10,594 bases of DNA, from NCBI GenBank assembly GCA_031417525.1, contig JANOVT010000324.1, positions 1 through 10,594 on the forward strand, given 5' to 3'. Made by a program: the position numbers and the translations under genes. Under the pieces are notes generated by a model. The model was not told the origin of the DNA and searched no databases. It was given only the letters and a program-made list of their open reading frames with translations. This stretch comes from JAIBBG01 sp031417525. GTDB lineage: Bacteria > Bacteroidota > Bacteroidia > Flavobacteriales_D > Sanyastnellaceae. Of the stretch, positions 1 to 5,357 are shown piece by piece; the stretch's first letter is position 1; the number at the start of each line of letters is the position of its first letter.

Positions 1-37
1 CCGCTTCGCGGCCTCCAATCTCTCCCCATGGATTGTC

Positions 38-58
38 ATGGTGAGCTTGCCGAACCAT
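38..58. repeat. REP-like short palindrome followed by a T tract
   Basis: The sequence reads ATGGT, then GAGCTTGCCGA, then ACCAT, and is followed by six T residues at 58-63. The two 5-base arms are perfect complements. The core GGTGAGCTTG-CGAACC resembles a family of short extragenic palindromes ('GTCATGGTGAGCTTGTCGAACCATGAC'-like) that I recall from Bacteroidota genomes; that resemblance is from memory. The 3' arm lacks the matching GAC end, so this copy would be truncated. With the T tract it could also end transcription of a gene left of the window, but the stem is short. A second tiny hairpin (CCGC-TTC-GCGG) sits at 1-11. I see no gene in 1-188. Confidence 0.4.
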
Positions 59-188
59 TTTTTGCGTTTTACTCAGACATCTGTGACGATGAACTCTGAA
101 CTATTTGCTGTGAATAAATTAAGTCTCTCTCTTTTAGTGACTTTGCTATTTTCGCCCCCGCATTTTAAACCCTAAAAACACAAACCCA

Positions 189-536
189 ATGAAAAAGGTC
201 CTATTTGCAGTTGCTTCTGTGGTTCTTACTATTTCGTTCACTTCTTGCGGAGGTGGCTGGACACCTGAATCAAAGAAAGAAGCTGCTGAATCATGCACTT
301 CAATGATGGAAATTGTTTATCCTGATGATGCAAAATCTATTTGTGATTGTTATGTAAACAAACTCGCTGAGAAATATCCGAAAGCTGACCAGACACCTGA
401 TCAATCAACGGTGATTATGGATGAGTGTTCTGCTGATGCCAAGAAAAAGGCTGACGAGGCCTTCGATAAAAAGATGGATGAGATGATGAACAGCATGGAT
501 ACTGATACTGTTCCTGCAGAAGAGCCAACACATTAA
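189..536 (+). CDS. Small Cys-containing periplasmic/outer-membrane lipoprotein, unknown function
   Basis: A 115-residue protein that starts with an N-terminal lipoprotein signal: two lysines, a hydrophobic stretch (residues 4-17) and a lipobox ending F-T-S-C20 followed by three glycines. This is the S-C-G style common in Bacteroidota lipoproteins, so C20 should be lipidated and the protein exported. The mature part is charged and mostly predicted helix. It has four more cysteines (C36, C52, C54, C80), an even number that could form two disulfides or hold a metal. The segment around C52-x-C54 followed by K..EKYP looks like a recurrent motif of small secreted Bacteroidota proteins, but I cannot name the family. 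The tail is acidic (D-T-D-T-V-P-A-E-E). The ATG at 189 is chosen because the signal peptide begins right there. The gene stands alone: it has its own terminator 24 bases after the stop. A weak -7-like TGACTTTG lies at 138-145. No function is assigned. Confidence 0.85.
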   Translation: MKKVLFAVASVVLTISFTSCGGGWTPESKKEAAESCTSMMEIVYPDDAKSICDCYVNKLAEKYPKADQTPDQSTVIMDECSADAKKKADEAFDKKMDEMMNSMDTDTVPAEEPTH

Positions 537-559
537 TATTTTGTAGTGTATTACTATTT

Positions 560-588
560 AAAAAAGCTCCGTTTGCCGGGGCTTTTTT
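560..588 (+). terminator. Intrinsic terminator of the lipoprotein gene
   Basis: An 11-bp stem (560-570 with 578-588) closes a 7-base loop GTTTGCC at 571-577. The five pairs next to the loop are GCTCC against GGGGC with one G-T wobble, and the outer six pairs are A-T. The descending arm ends in six T residues, continued by AATTTT, so the right side serves as the U tract. It lies 24 bases after the lipoprotein stop codon and before the next gene. The A tract on the left could also give some termination on the other strand, but no minus-strand gene approaches from the right. Confidence 0.85.
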
Positions 589-610
589 AATTTTGCACTG
601 ATCCATTGAT

Positions 611-1051
611 TTGAAAAGGACCATTTTCATATATGCCGTTGTGTTGGCCGCAGTCATTCTGATCATGCAGCTTGTCAATTATTATTACCTTGTGAGGTCG
701 TTTACTATTGAATTTTATTTGGGAATCATTGCCCTGGTTTTTGCTACAATGGGAATCTGGGTGGGATGGAGGTTGACAGAGCGTAAGAGCATGGAGGTTG
801 GTCTGCACCTGAAACAATTCCCAACTCCTACACTTCCGGAGATAGATTCGGGTACTTATGGTATCAGTAAACGGGAAGAAGAAGTTCTGCTTCTCATTGC
901 AAAGGGTTTCAGCAACCAGGAAATTGCCGACAAACTTTTTGTCTCATTGAATACCATCAAGACGCACTCGGCGAATTTGTTTCTCAAGCTCGACGTAAAA
1001 CGCAGAACACAAGCGGTTCATCGGGCGAGGGAATTGAAAATTATTCCCTGA
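611..1051 (+). CDS. Membrane-anchored LuxR/GerE-type helix-turn-helix regulator
   Basis: A 146-residue protein with two predicted transmembrane helices (about residues 4-26 and 33-54), a short soluble linker (55-82) and a C-terminal LuxR/GerE DNA-binding domain (83-146). The domain shows its hallmarks: L/I-S-x-R-E-x-E-V-L (85-93), the G-x-S-N-Q-E-I-A stretch (99-106), and the recognition-helix pattern S-x-N-T-I-K-T-H followed by L-x-K-L (112-127). There is no receiver, PAS or autoinducer domain, so this is not an ordinary response regulator. The HTH follows two membrane passes and must be cytoplasmic, which implies sensing at the membrane or through a partner protein. The start is taken as TTG at 611, because an in-frame stop lies at 599-601 and the first in-frame ATG (665) would cut off most of the first helix. 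A TAATTTTG -7-like box at 588-595 overlaps the terminator T tract and has no good -33 partner. The next gene, also an integral membrane protein, is a candidate partner or target. Confidence 0.88.
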   Translation: MKRTIFIYAVVLAAVILIMQLVNYYYLVRSFTIEFYLGIIALVFATMGIWVGWRLTERKSMEVGLHLKQFPTPTLPEIDSGTYGISKREEEVLLLIAKGFSNQEIADKLFVSLNTIKTHSANLFLKLDVKRRTQAVHRARELKIIP

Positions 1052-1064
1052 TGCTTTGGGATGA

Positions 1065-1096
1065 TTTGAGTGTATTTTCAGTAATTCATACTTTTG
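1065..1096 (+). promoter_or_regulatory. Bacteroidota-type promoter for the DUF4199 gene
   Basis: TTTG at 1065-1068 (-33) is followed by exactly 20 bases and then TACTTTTG at 1089-1096, which fits the -7 consensus TAnnTTTG at every fixed position. The -33/-7 spacing of 19-21 bases is the known optimum for the main sigma factor of this phylum. Transcription would start near 1103, giving a leader of about 55 bases before the ATG at 1157. It lies just after the regulator gene's stop, so the two genes can be transcribed separately as well as by read-through. Confidence 0.6.
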
Positions 1097-1156
1097 GGTG
1101 AGGCGCGGTCACTGCTGTTATACCCTCTTTTGCCACCAAATCAAAACCAAATCAAA

Positions 1157-1699
1157 ATGAAAAAAATTGTTTTAACCTATGGTCTTATTGCCGGTGCCAT
1201 TGTTGGTGCCATGTTGTTCGTAACCATTCCGATGTTCAACAACGGAACCCTCAAACTGGAGAATGGGCATTGGGTAGGATATGCCTCCATGATCATCGCG
1301 CTTTCACTGGTCTTTTTTGCAGTACGCAATTTTCGCGACCATCACCTGAATGGAATTATTTCATTCGGTAAAGCGTTTCAGGTGGGCATTTTGGTGGTGC
1401 TTGTGGCAGCTGTCATTTATGCCTGTGCCTGGGAAATTTGTTATCACACGATCGCCCAGGGATTTACAGAAATGATGAAGGAAAGCTCTATGAAACAAAT
1501 TCAGGAGGCGGGTGGCGATGCTGCTGCGCTTCAGCAGAACGCGGTGGAAATGGATCAATTCATCGAGATGTATAAAAATCCGTTTGTTCGCTTTGGAATG
1601 ACGATACTGGAGATATTGCCGGTTGGATTGGCTGTGTCGCTTTTAAGTGCAGCCATCCTAAAACGAAAACAGCAACCGACGCACCAGGCGGTGTCGTGA
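1157..1699 (+). CDS. DUF4199-type integral membrane protein
   Basis: A 180-residue membrane protein with four predicted helices at about residues 3-23, 40-57, 74-93 and 145-168. A hydrophilic segment rich in E, M, K and Q (about 100-140) sits between helices 3 and 4. The N-terminal pattern (K-x-x-L-x-Y-G-L-I-A-G-A-I-V-G), the 'V-R-N-F-R-D-H-x-L-x-G-x-I-S-F-G-K-A-F' stretch in the middle (57-74) and the long helix 3 to helix 4 loop match my memory of the DUF4199 family, which is almost confined to Bacteroidota and has no established biochemical role. The start is the ATG at 1157: an in-frame GTG-type start farther upstream (1094) would add 21 residues unlike the family and would lie inside the promoter. 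The gene follows the membrane-bound LuxR-type regulator with a 105-base gap and faces hppD from the opposite direction. A functional link to the regulator is inference from adjacency only. Confidence 0.87.
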   Translation: MKKIVLTYGLIAGAIVGAMLFVTIPMFNNGTLKLENGHWVGYASMIIALSLVFFAVRNFRDHHLNGIISFGKAFQVGILVVLVAAVIYACAWEICYHTIAQGFTEMMKESSMKQIQEAGGDAAALQQNAVEMDQFIEMYKNPFVRFGMTILEILPVGLAVSLLSAAILKRKQQPTHQAVS

Positions 1700-1713
1700 A
1701 GAATTATTAGAGC

Positions 1714-1820
1714 AATTATTAATTATCAATTATTAATTATGGGAGAGCTTGTGTGCCATTCGAATATGGCTACACCGCAAATGACGTGATACACTGTGCA
1801 ATAATTAATAATTGATAATT
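1714..1820. repeat. AT-rich inverted repeat with nested hairpin at a convergent gene junction
   Basis: The 20-mer AATTATCAATTATTAATTAT at 1721-1740 recurs as its exact reverse complement at 1801-1820. The left arm is itself a near-tandem duplication: the 13-mer AATTATTAATTAT occurs at 1714-1726 and again at 1728-1740, separated by one C. Between the arms are 60 bases containing a second hairpin: GTGTGCCAT (1751-1759), loop TCGAAT, then ATGGC (1766-1770), a one-base bulge and ACAC (1772-1775). The right arm ends four bases before the hppD stop codon, and the left arm starts 21 bases after the DUF4199 stop. It could act as a two-way transcription end, but the pure A/T outer stem and lack of a clean U tract make it unlike a standard terminator. 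A small non-autonomous mobile repeat is the other option. No protein is encoded. Confidence 0.8.
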
Positions 1821-1823
1821 TTC

Positions 1824-2963
1824 CTACAAAGTGCCTCTCAGCTCCTGCTCTCTTTCAATCGCCTCAAACAACGCTTTGAAATTTCCTTTGCCAAAACTTT
1901 TGGCTCCTTTGCGCTGAATGATTTCGAAAAACATCGTCGGACGATCGAGCACAGGTTTGGTGAAAATCTGTAAGAGATATCCTTCGTCGTCGCGGTCGAT
2001 GAGTATGCCCAGATCCTGAAGTGGCTTGAGGTCTTCATCTATTTTACCCACACGATCTAAGACGGTTTCGTAATAGACGGGTGGTACTGTAAGGAATTCT
2101 ACACCACGGCTTTTGAGGGCGGTGACAGTTTCGACAATATTGTTCGTTGCTACTGCAATGTGCTGCACACCTGCTCCATTGTAAAAATCAATGTATTCTT
2201 CAATCTGCGATTTTTTTCTTCCTTCAGCGGGTTCATTGATCGGGAATTTTATCCGGCCATTTCCATTGCTCATCACCTTGCTCATCAGAGCTGTGTATTC
2301 CGTGCTGATGTCTTTATCGTCAAAAGAAACGAGTTGAGCAAAACCCATGACTTTTCCATAAAACTCCACCCATTTATTCATTTCATTCCAACCAACGTTG
2401 CCAACCATGTGGTCGATGAATTTCAGACCGGTATCAGCAGCGCGGTATCCCGGATTCCAGGCTTTATAACCCGGTAAAAAAATACCCTTATAATCTTTTC
2501 TTTCTACAAATATGTGCAGCGTTTCTCCGTAAGTGTGAATTCCGGAAAGTACCACTTTGCCGTCTTTGTCTTCACGCACTTCAGGCTGCATGCAGCTTTC
2601 ACCGCCACGTTTGGTGGTTTCTTCCCAGCTCAATTTTGCATCATCCACCCACAACGCAATGGTCTTCACTCCATCACCGTGTTTGTTGATGTGCTCATTG
2701 ATCGGACCACCGGGTCCTAGCGGAGATGTAAGAACAAGACGAATCTTGTCCTGCTCCAAAACATAACTTACCCTATCCTTCACTCCGGTTTCCAAACCAC
2801 AATAGGCAAGCGGCTGAAATCCCCACGCACTGATGTAATAGTGCGCCGCCTGTTTGGCATTGCCGACATATAATTCGACATGGTCTGTTCCAAGCAATGG
2901 AAGAAAGTCTTCTGCGTCGGCTACAACCTTTTCTAATTCAAGTGATGTGTTATCTGTTTTCAT
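1824..2963 (-). CDS. hppD: 4-Hydroxyphenylpyruvate dioxygenase
   Basis: A 379-residue cytoplasmic Fe(II) enzyme that converts 4-hydroxyphenylpyruvate and O2 to homogentisate and CO2, the second step of tyrosine degradation. It has two vicinal-oxygen-chelate domains. The N-terminal one starts at L-G-T-D-H-V-E-L-Y-V-G (24-34). The C-terminal, catalytic one holds the metal triad H185 (F-I-D-H), H268 (G-V-Q-H-I-A) and E347 (M-F-F-E-I-I-Q-R). The C-terminal signature (residues 345-372: F-F-E-I-I-Q-R, then G-A-x-S-F-G-x-G-N-F, then F-E-A-I-E) is intact, and the length is normal for the family. The start is the ATG at 2963. The frame stays open upstream to a TTG at 3101, but only because it runs through an 8-bp repeat array that yields a His/Ile/Ser-rich peptide unlike any HPPD. 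The gene is last in a minus-strand cluster after hmgA, whose enzyme uses its product. The array ends 13 bases before the start codon, so it forms the gene's leader. Confidence 0.97.
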   Translation of the reverse strand: MKTDNTSLELEKVVADAEDFLPLLGTDHVELYVGNAKQAAHYYISAWGFQPLAYCGLETGVKDRVSYVLEQDKIRLVLTSPLGPGGPINEHINKHGDGVKTIALWVDDAKLSWEETTKRGGESCMQPEVREDKDGKVVLSGIHTYGETLHIFVERKDYKGIFLPGYKAWNPGYRAADTGLKFIDHMVGNVGWNEMNKWVEFYGKVMGFAQLVSFDDKDISTEYTALMSKVMSNGNGRIKFPINEPAEGRKKSQIEEYIDFYNGAGVQHIAVATNNIVETVTALKSRGVEFLTVPPVYYETVLDRVGKIDEDLKPLQDLGILIDRDDEGYLLQIFTKPVLDRPTMFFEIIQRKGAKSFGKGNFKALFEAIEREQELRGTL

Positions 2964-2976
2964 GATGCTCAAAAAT

Positions 2977-3087
2977 GTGACGATTTGACGATGTGATGAT
3001 GTGATGATGTGGTGATGTGGTGATGTGATGATGTGATGATGTGATGATGTGATGATGTGATGATGTGATGATGTGATGATGTGGTGG
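2977..3087. repeat. Tandem 8-bp array (GTGATGAT on plus strand), 13 units
   Basis: Thirteen consecutive 8-base units fill 2977-3080, and a degenerate fourteenth (GTGGTGGA) follows. Nine units are perfect GTGATGAT. The others are GTGACGAT and TTGACGAT at the hppD end and two GTGGTGAT near the middle (3009-3024). The array has no spacers, so it is not CRISPR. Because 8 is not a multiple of 3 and the minus-strand unit has no stop codon in any phase, reading frames pass straight through it. It occupies the leader of hppD and lies 20 bases from the stop of the four-helix-bundle gene. It is the inverted counterpart of the array at 3481-3552. Confidence 0.95.
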
Positions 3088-3107
3088 AATAAAGCGAACA
3101 AAGTTGG

Positions 3108-3467
3108 TTATTTTGTTTTTGATGAAGCAATTATTTTGGAAAGAACTTTTTTGATGGGTAGAACCTGTGGCATCAAAATGTCAGGATTTGGGTATCCAGT
3201 ACTCTTTAAGCAGAGTCGCAGCCAATAGTCAGTTTCTTCTAATTCTTTATGAGCTATTTTAAGCTTGTGAATGAAATCCGCCTTGCTTTCTGCGCTTTGA
3301 GATTCATGAACATTTGCCCCTATCGAAGTGGCGCAACGTAGCAATTGCCTCGCAATAACAAATTTCTTCTCTCCTTCTAACAGTTCGCAATACACAATGG
3401 CGTCAAGTGCAAACTGAAAGGTCAATTCAACAATTATGTTCTCTTTTTTAATTTCACCACCATCCAT
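3108..3467 (-). CDS. Four-helix-bundle protein, 23S rRNA IVP / TIGR02436 type
   Basis: A 119-residue all-helical protein of the family found in 23S rRNA intervening sequences and, more distantly, related to the Avd accessory protein of diversity-generating retroelements. The family core is clear: F-x-F-A-L-D (17-22), the Q-L-L-R-x-A-T-S-I-G-A-N block (41-52), then E-S-Q-S-A-E-S-K-A-D-F-I-H-K-L (55-69) and the E-T-D-Y-W-L-R-L block (78-85), followed by a fourth helix to the lysine-rich end. Related proteins form pentameric barrels with a basic surface that binds nucleic acid; the role of most stand-alone copies is unknown. I prefer the ATG at 3467, because the GTG at 3488 lies inside the repeat array, although it would extend the protein by only seven residues. 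The gene is co-directional with hmgA upstream and hppD downstream and has no promoter of its own that I can see, so it probably rides on the hmgA transcript. Its position between inverted arrays suggests a hitchhiking or mobile origin. Confidence 0.9.
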   Translation of the reverse strand: MDGGEIKKENIIVELTFQFALDAIVYCELLEGEKKFVIARQLLRCATSIGANVHESQSAESKADFIHKLKIAHKELEETDYWLRLCLKSTGYPNPDILMPQVLPIKKVLSKIIASSKTK

Positions 3468-3480
3468 TAATTCCGAGTTT

Positions 3481-3552
3481 ATCGTCACATCATCACATCA
3501 TCACATCGCCACATCAACACATTAGCACATCATCACATTATCACATCATTCA
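3481..3552. repeat. Tandem 8-bp array (ATCATCAC on plus strand), inverted partner of the left array
   Basis: Eight contiguous 8-base units fill 3481-3544: ATCGTCAC, ATCATCAC twice, ATCGCCAC, ATCAACAC, ATTAGCAC, ATCATCAC and ATTATCAC. A broken ninth unit with an extra T then runs into the hmgA stop codon (3550-3552). The unit is the reverse complement of the GTGATGAT unit at 2977-3087. This array is shorter and more degenerate than its partner. On the transcribed minus strand each perfect unit contains ATG-ATG-TGA, so the leader of the four-helix-bundle gene is full of start and stop codons. Confidence 0.93.
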
Positions 3553-4707
3553 CTCCAGCCAACTTGTCTTGTAGGTATTATCAGCAATATCAACCGCAGC
3601 TTGGGTGAGCTTGAGCGGCTTGAACGTATCCACCATAACCGCAAGTTCTCCTGTTTCTTTTTTACCAATGCTTCTTTCATAAGCACCAGGATGTGGGCCA
3701 TGGGGTATACCTCCCGGATGCAATGAAATAAAACCCTTGTCAACATGATTTCTACTCATGAAATCTCCATCGACGTAGTACAAAACTTCATCACTGTCGA
3801 TGTTGCTATGATTGTATGGCGAAGGAATGCTCTTCGGGTGATAGTCATATAGTCTCGGGCAGAATGAACAAACCACAAAATTGTGTGCCTCAAAAGTCTG
3901 ATGCACCGGAGGCGGCTGATGCACCCGGCCAGTGATAGGTTCGAAGTCGTGGATTGAAAATGCGTAGGGATAATTGTATCCATCCCATCCCACCACATCA
4001 AATGGATGTGAGGCATAAACAATCTCATGCATCACATTTTCTTTTCTGATCTTGATAACAAAGTCTCCTTTTTCATCGTGTGTTTCCAGATTTGCAGGTC
4101 TGCGAAGGTCACGCTCGCAAAAAGGAGAGTGCTCCAATAATTGTCCGAAATTATTTCGGTATCGGTTCGGGGTTAAAATCGGAGAAAAGGACTCGACAAT
4201 AAATAACCTGTTGTCAGTTGTGTCAAATTCAATTTGATAAATGATTCCTCTCGGAATCACCAGATAATCGCCATAAGCAAATTCAATATTGCCAAGCAGC
4301 GTGCGCAATTTTCCCGAACCTTTATGAACAAAAATCAATTCGTCTGCATCGGCGTTTTTATAGAAATAATCACTCATGCTTTTGATGGGAGCGGCGAGTG
4401 AAATATTCAGATCATTATTAAAGAGTACATGTATGCGACTTTTTAAAAAGTCATCTTCCGGTTTCACATTCCAGCCCTGAAGCATCATGGGCGTAATGTT
4501 TTTATTGATCACAGCTATTGGAGTTACATCTTCGTCATTGCCGATGGAGCGAATCATGGTAGGCCGATGAACATGATAGAGCAACGAACTCATCCCATGA
4601 AATCCCTCTGTTCCAAAAAGTTGCTCATAATAAATTCCGCCATCCGGTTTTTCATGAATGGTATGACGCTTATGGGGGATGCTTCCGAGCTGGTGATAGA
4701 TTGGCAT
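3550..4707 (-). CDS. hmgA: Homogentisate 1,2-dioxygenase
   Basis: A 385-residue cytoplasmic cupin-fold Fe(II) enzyme that opens the ring of homogentisate to maleylacetoacetate, the step after HppD in tyrosine degradation. The N-terminus carries the family pattern Y-H-x-L-G-x-I-P-x-K-R-H-T (4-16) and L-F-G-T-E-G-F-H-G-M-S-S-L-L-Y-H (30-45). The C-terminal active-site region has the likely iron ligands H300 (P-Y-N-H-S-N), E307 (S-D-E-V-L-Y-Y) and H336 (I-P-H-G-P-H), by analogy to H335, E341 and H371 of the human enzyme. The protein is shorter than the human form (about 445 residues), as is usual for bacterial members of this branch. The start at 4707 fits the family N-terminus exactly. It is first in the minus-strand order hmgA, four-helix-bundle gene, hppD. 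Its TGA lies at the edge of the 8-bp array and is followed directly by ATGATG. A TAAATTTG -7 box lies 20 bases upstream of the ATG. Confidence 0.96.
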   Translation of the reverse strand: MPIYHQLGSIPHKRHTIHEKPDGGIYYEQLFGTEGFHGMSSLLYHVHRPTMIRSIGNDEDVTPIAVINKNITPMMLQGWNVKPEDDFLKSRIHVLFNNDLNISLAAPIKSMSDYFYKNADADELIFVHKGSGKLRTLLGNIEFAYGDYLVIPRGIIYQIEFDTTDNRLFIVESFSPILTPNRYRNNFGQLLEHSPFCERDLRRPANLETHDEKGDFVIKIRKENVMHEIVYASHPFDVVGWDGYNYPYAFSIHDFEPITGRVHQPPPVHQTFEAHNFVVCSFCPRLYDYHPKSIPSPYNHSNIDSDEVLYYVDGDFMSRNHVDKGFISLHPGGIPHGPHPGAYERSIGKKETGELAVMVDTFKPLKLTQAAVDIADNTYKTSWLE

Positions 4708-4727
4708 AGATGATGGCTGATTGGGAG

Positions 4728-4735
4728 CAAATTTA
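4728..4735 (-). promoter_or_regulatory. Putative -7 box of the hmgA operon promoter
   Basis: On the minus strand this reads TAAATTTG, a full fit to TAnnTTTG. It is the same octamer as the box before actA. Transcription would begin around 4721, leaving a leader of about 14 bases before the hmgA ATG. No good TTTG is seen at the -33 distance (about 4755-4760 reads GAATG on the plus strand), so recognition may be weak or activator-dependent. I see no comparable box before the four-helix-bundle gene or hppD, which supports one transcript for all three. Confidence 0.45.
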
Positions 4736-4792
4736 CGCCAGATTACACTCTATTGAATGTTGGTTGGAGAGTCGTTTTTTGTAGGAAAAGGA

Positions 4793-5275
4793 CTACTTGC
4801 GTGACGAACCGAATTTTGGTGGCTCAATGAAATCCACTACTCCAAATGCTTTGGGATAATATTTCTGAATGATCTGTAAGTGTTTTTCCATGTCCATCCT
4901 CGAAATGAAATCCCCGAGTTGCAACGCCTGTTCCGGAACAATTTGTTTTGCATAAATGGAATAGGGAAGACCGAAGGATAAATACTTGTTGCGCTCAGAT
5001 TTCGCCTGATCAATGGAACCCAAAAATATCTGAATCCGATATCCTTTAATGTCCTTGAATTTCCTTGTACTTTTCTCCAGGCGGATAATTGAGCTGTCGG
5101 CCTGAATGGTTACCTTGCCTACACCACTAAGTTGAGGATTTATGGAATTGGTATCGGAAGCTATTTTGTTAGGACTTAGGGCTGTGAGCACTTTTTTGAG
5201 TGAGTCGTTTTGTGCGGAAAGAGAATTGACCCCTATCAGCAGAAGCAGCAACGATAAAATGCAAAGTACTCTCAT
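4793..5275 (-). CDS. Secreted SPOR-domain protein
   Basis: A 160-residue protein with an N-terminal signal peptide (hydrophobic residues 2-16, likely cleavage after S-L-S-A near residue 21) and a C-terminal SPOR domain at about 76-150. The SPOR fold is recognised from G-Y-R-I-Q-I-F-L-G-S (78-87), followed by helix residues A-K-S-E-R-N-K-Y-L, then the second half with L-G-D-F-I-S-R (120-126), a further helix and A-F-G-V-V-D-F-I (143-150). SPOR domains bind denuded septal peptidoglycan, so a role in the periplasm near the division site is likely; a more exact role cannot be read. The preceding short conserved-looking stretch (G-V-G-K-V-T-I-Q-A-D-S-S-I, 51-63) is also typical of small Bacteroidota SPOR proteins. 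The ATG at 5275 is chosen because the signal peptide begins there; an upstream in-frame ATG at 5386 would bury the signal sequence 37 residues inside. It lies 85 bases upstream of hmgA on the same strand, with no functional link apparent. Confidence 0.87.
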   Translation of the reverse strand: MRVLCILSLLLLLIGVNSLSAQNDSLKKVLTALSPNKIASDTNSINPQLSGVGKVTIQADSSIIRLEKSTRKFKDIKGYRIQIFLGSIDQAKSERNKYLSFGLPYSIYAKQIVPEQALQLGDFISRMDMEKHLQIIQKYYPKAFGVVDFIEPPKFGSSRK

Positions 5276-5296
5276 GGATGGATTAAATGCCGGATG

Positions 5297-5304
5297 CAAA
5301 GCTA
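5297..5304 (-). promoter_or_regulatory. Putative -7 box of the SPOR-domain gene
   Basis: The minus strand reads TAGCTTTG, fitting TAnnTTTG at all fixed positions, 21 bases before the chosen ATG at 5275. There is no convincing TTTG at the -33 distance. The match supports the ATG at 5275 over the upstream one, which would lie well before this box. Confidence 0.4.
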
Positions 5305-5357
5305 TCAAAGCGGATTGATTTGTTGTGCGAATTATAAAAATCATGCCTGATAAACCC

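Larger units (their letters stand above)
2977..3552 (-). mobile_element. Candidate small element: four-helix-bundle gene between inverted 8-bp arrays
   Basis: Two arrays of the same 8-base unit face each other in inverted orientation (GTGATGAT at 2977-3087, ATCATCAC at 3481-3552) and enclose one gene of the 23S-IVP/four-helix-bundle family. The whole 576-bp block sits between hmgA and hppD, whose products catalyse successive steps and which are often neighbours. The left array abuts the hppD start and the right one abuts the hmgA stop, so the block replaces the intergenic space without damaging either gene. No transposase, integrase or clear target-site duplication is visible, so mobility is inference; movement would need help from outside. 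The arrays could also be unrelated low-complexity expansions. Confidence 0.35.

Noticed and set aside
132..154. Promoter of the lipoprotein gene (TGACTTTG at 138-145).
   Set aside because: One mismatch in the -7 box and no TTTG at the right distance (the nearest is about 30 bases away); too weak to list as a feature.
1..188. Partial coding sequence entering from the left edge.
   Set aside because: A minus-strand frame from the ATG at about 31 to the edge is only some ten codons, and no frame shows a recognisable protein end.
1094..1156. Upstream start for the DUF4199 protein adding 21 residues.
   Set aside because: The added residues are not hydrophobic or family-like, and the start falls inside the promoter -7 box; ATG 1157 begins the first membrane helix.
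2964..3101. HPPD reading frame extended upstream to a TTG at 3101, giving a 46-residue His/Ile/Ser-rich N-terminus.
   Set aside because: The extension is only the translated 8-bp array, which has no stop in any phase on this strand. The family N-terminus fits the ATG at 2963.
2977..3552. CRISPR array.
   Set aside because: The units are contiguous 8-mers with no spacers and no cas genes nearby; the two arrays are in opposite orientation.
1819..4789. TTTTCCTACAAA at 1819-1830 and its exact complement at 4778-4789 as terminal repeats bounding the tyrosine module.
   Set aside because: About three 12-mer inverted pairs are expected by chance in a 10.6-kb window, and the left copy overlaps the hppD stop codon.
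4760..4795. Terminator between the SPOR gene and hmgA (AGTC/GACT stem with T and A runs).
   Set aside because: Only two short paired blocks with an uneven loop and no proper U tract on the minus strand.
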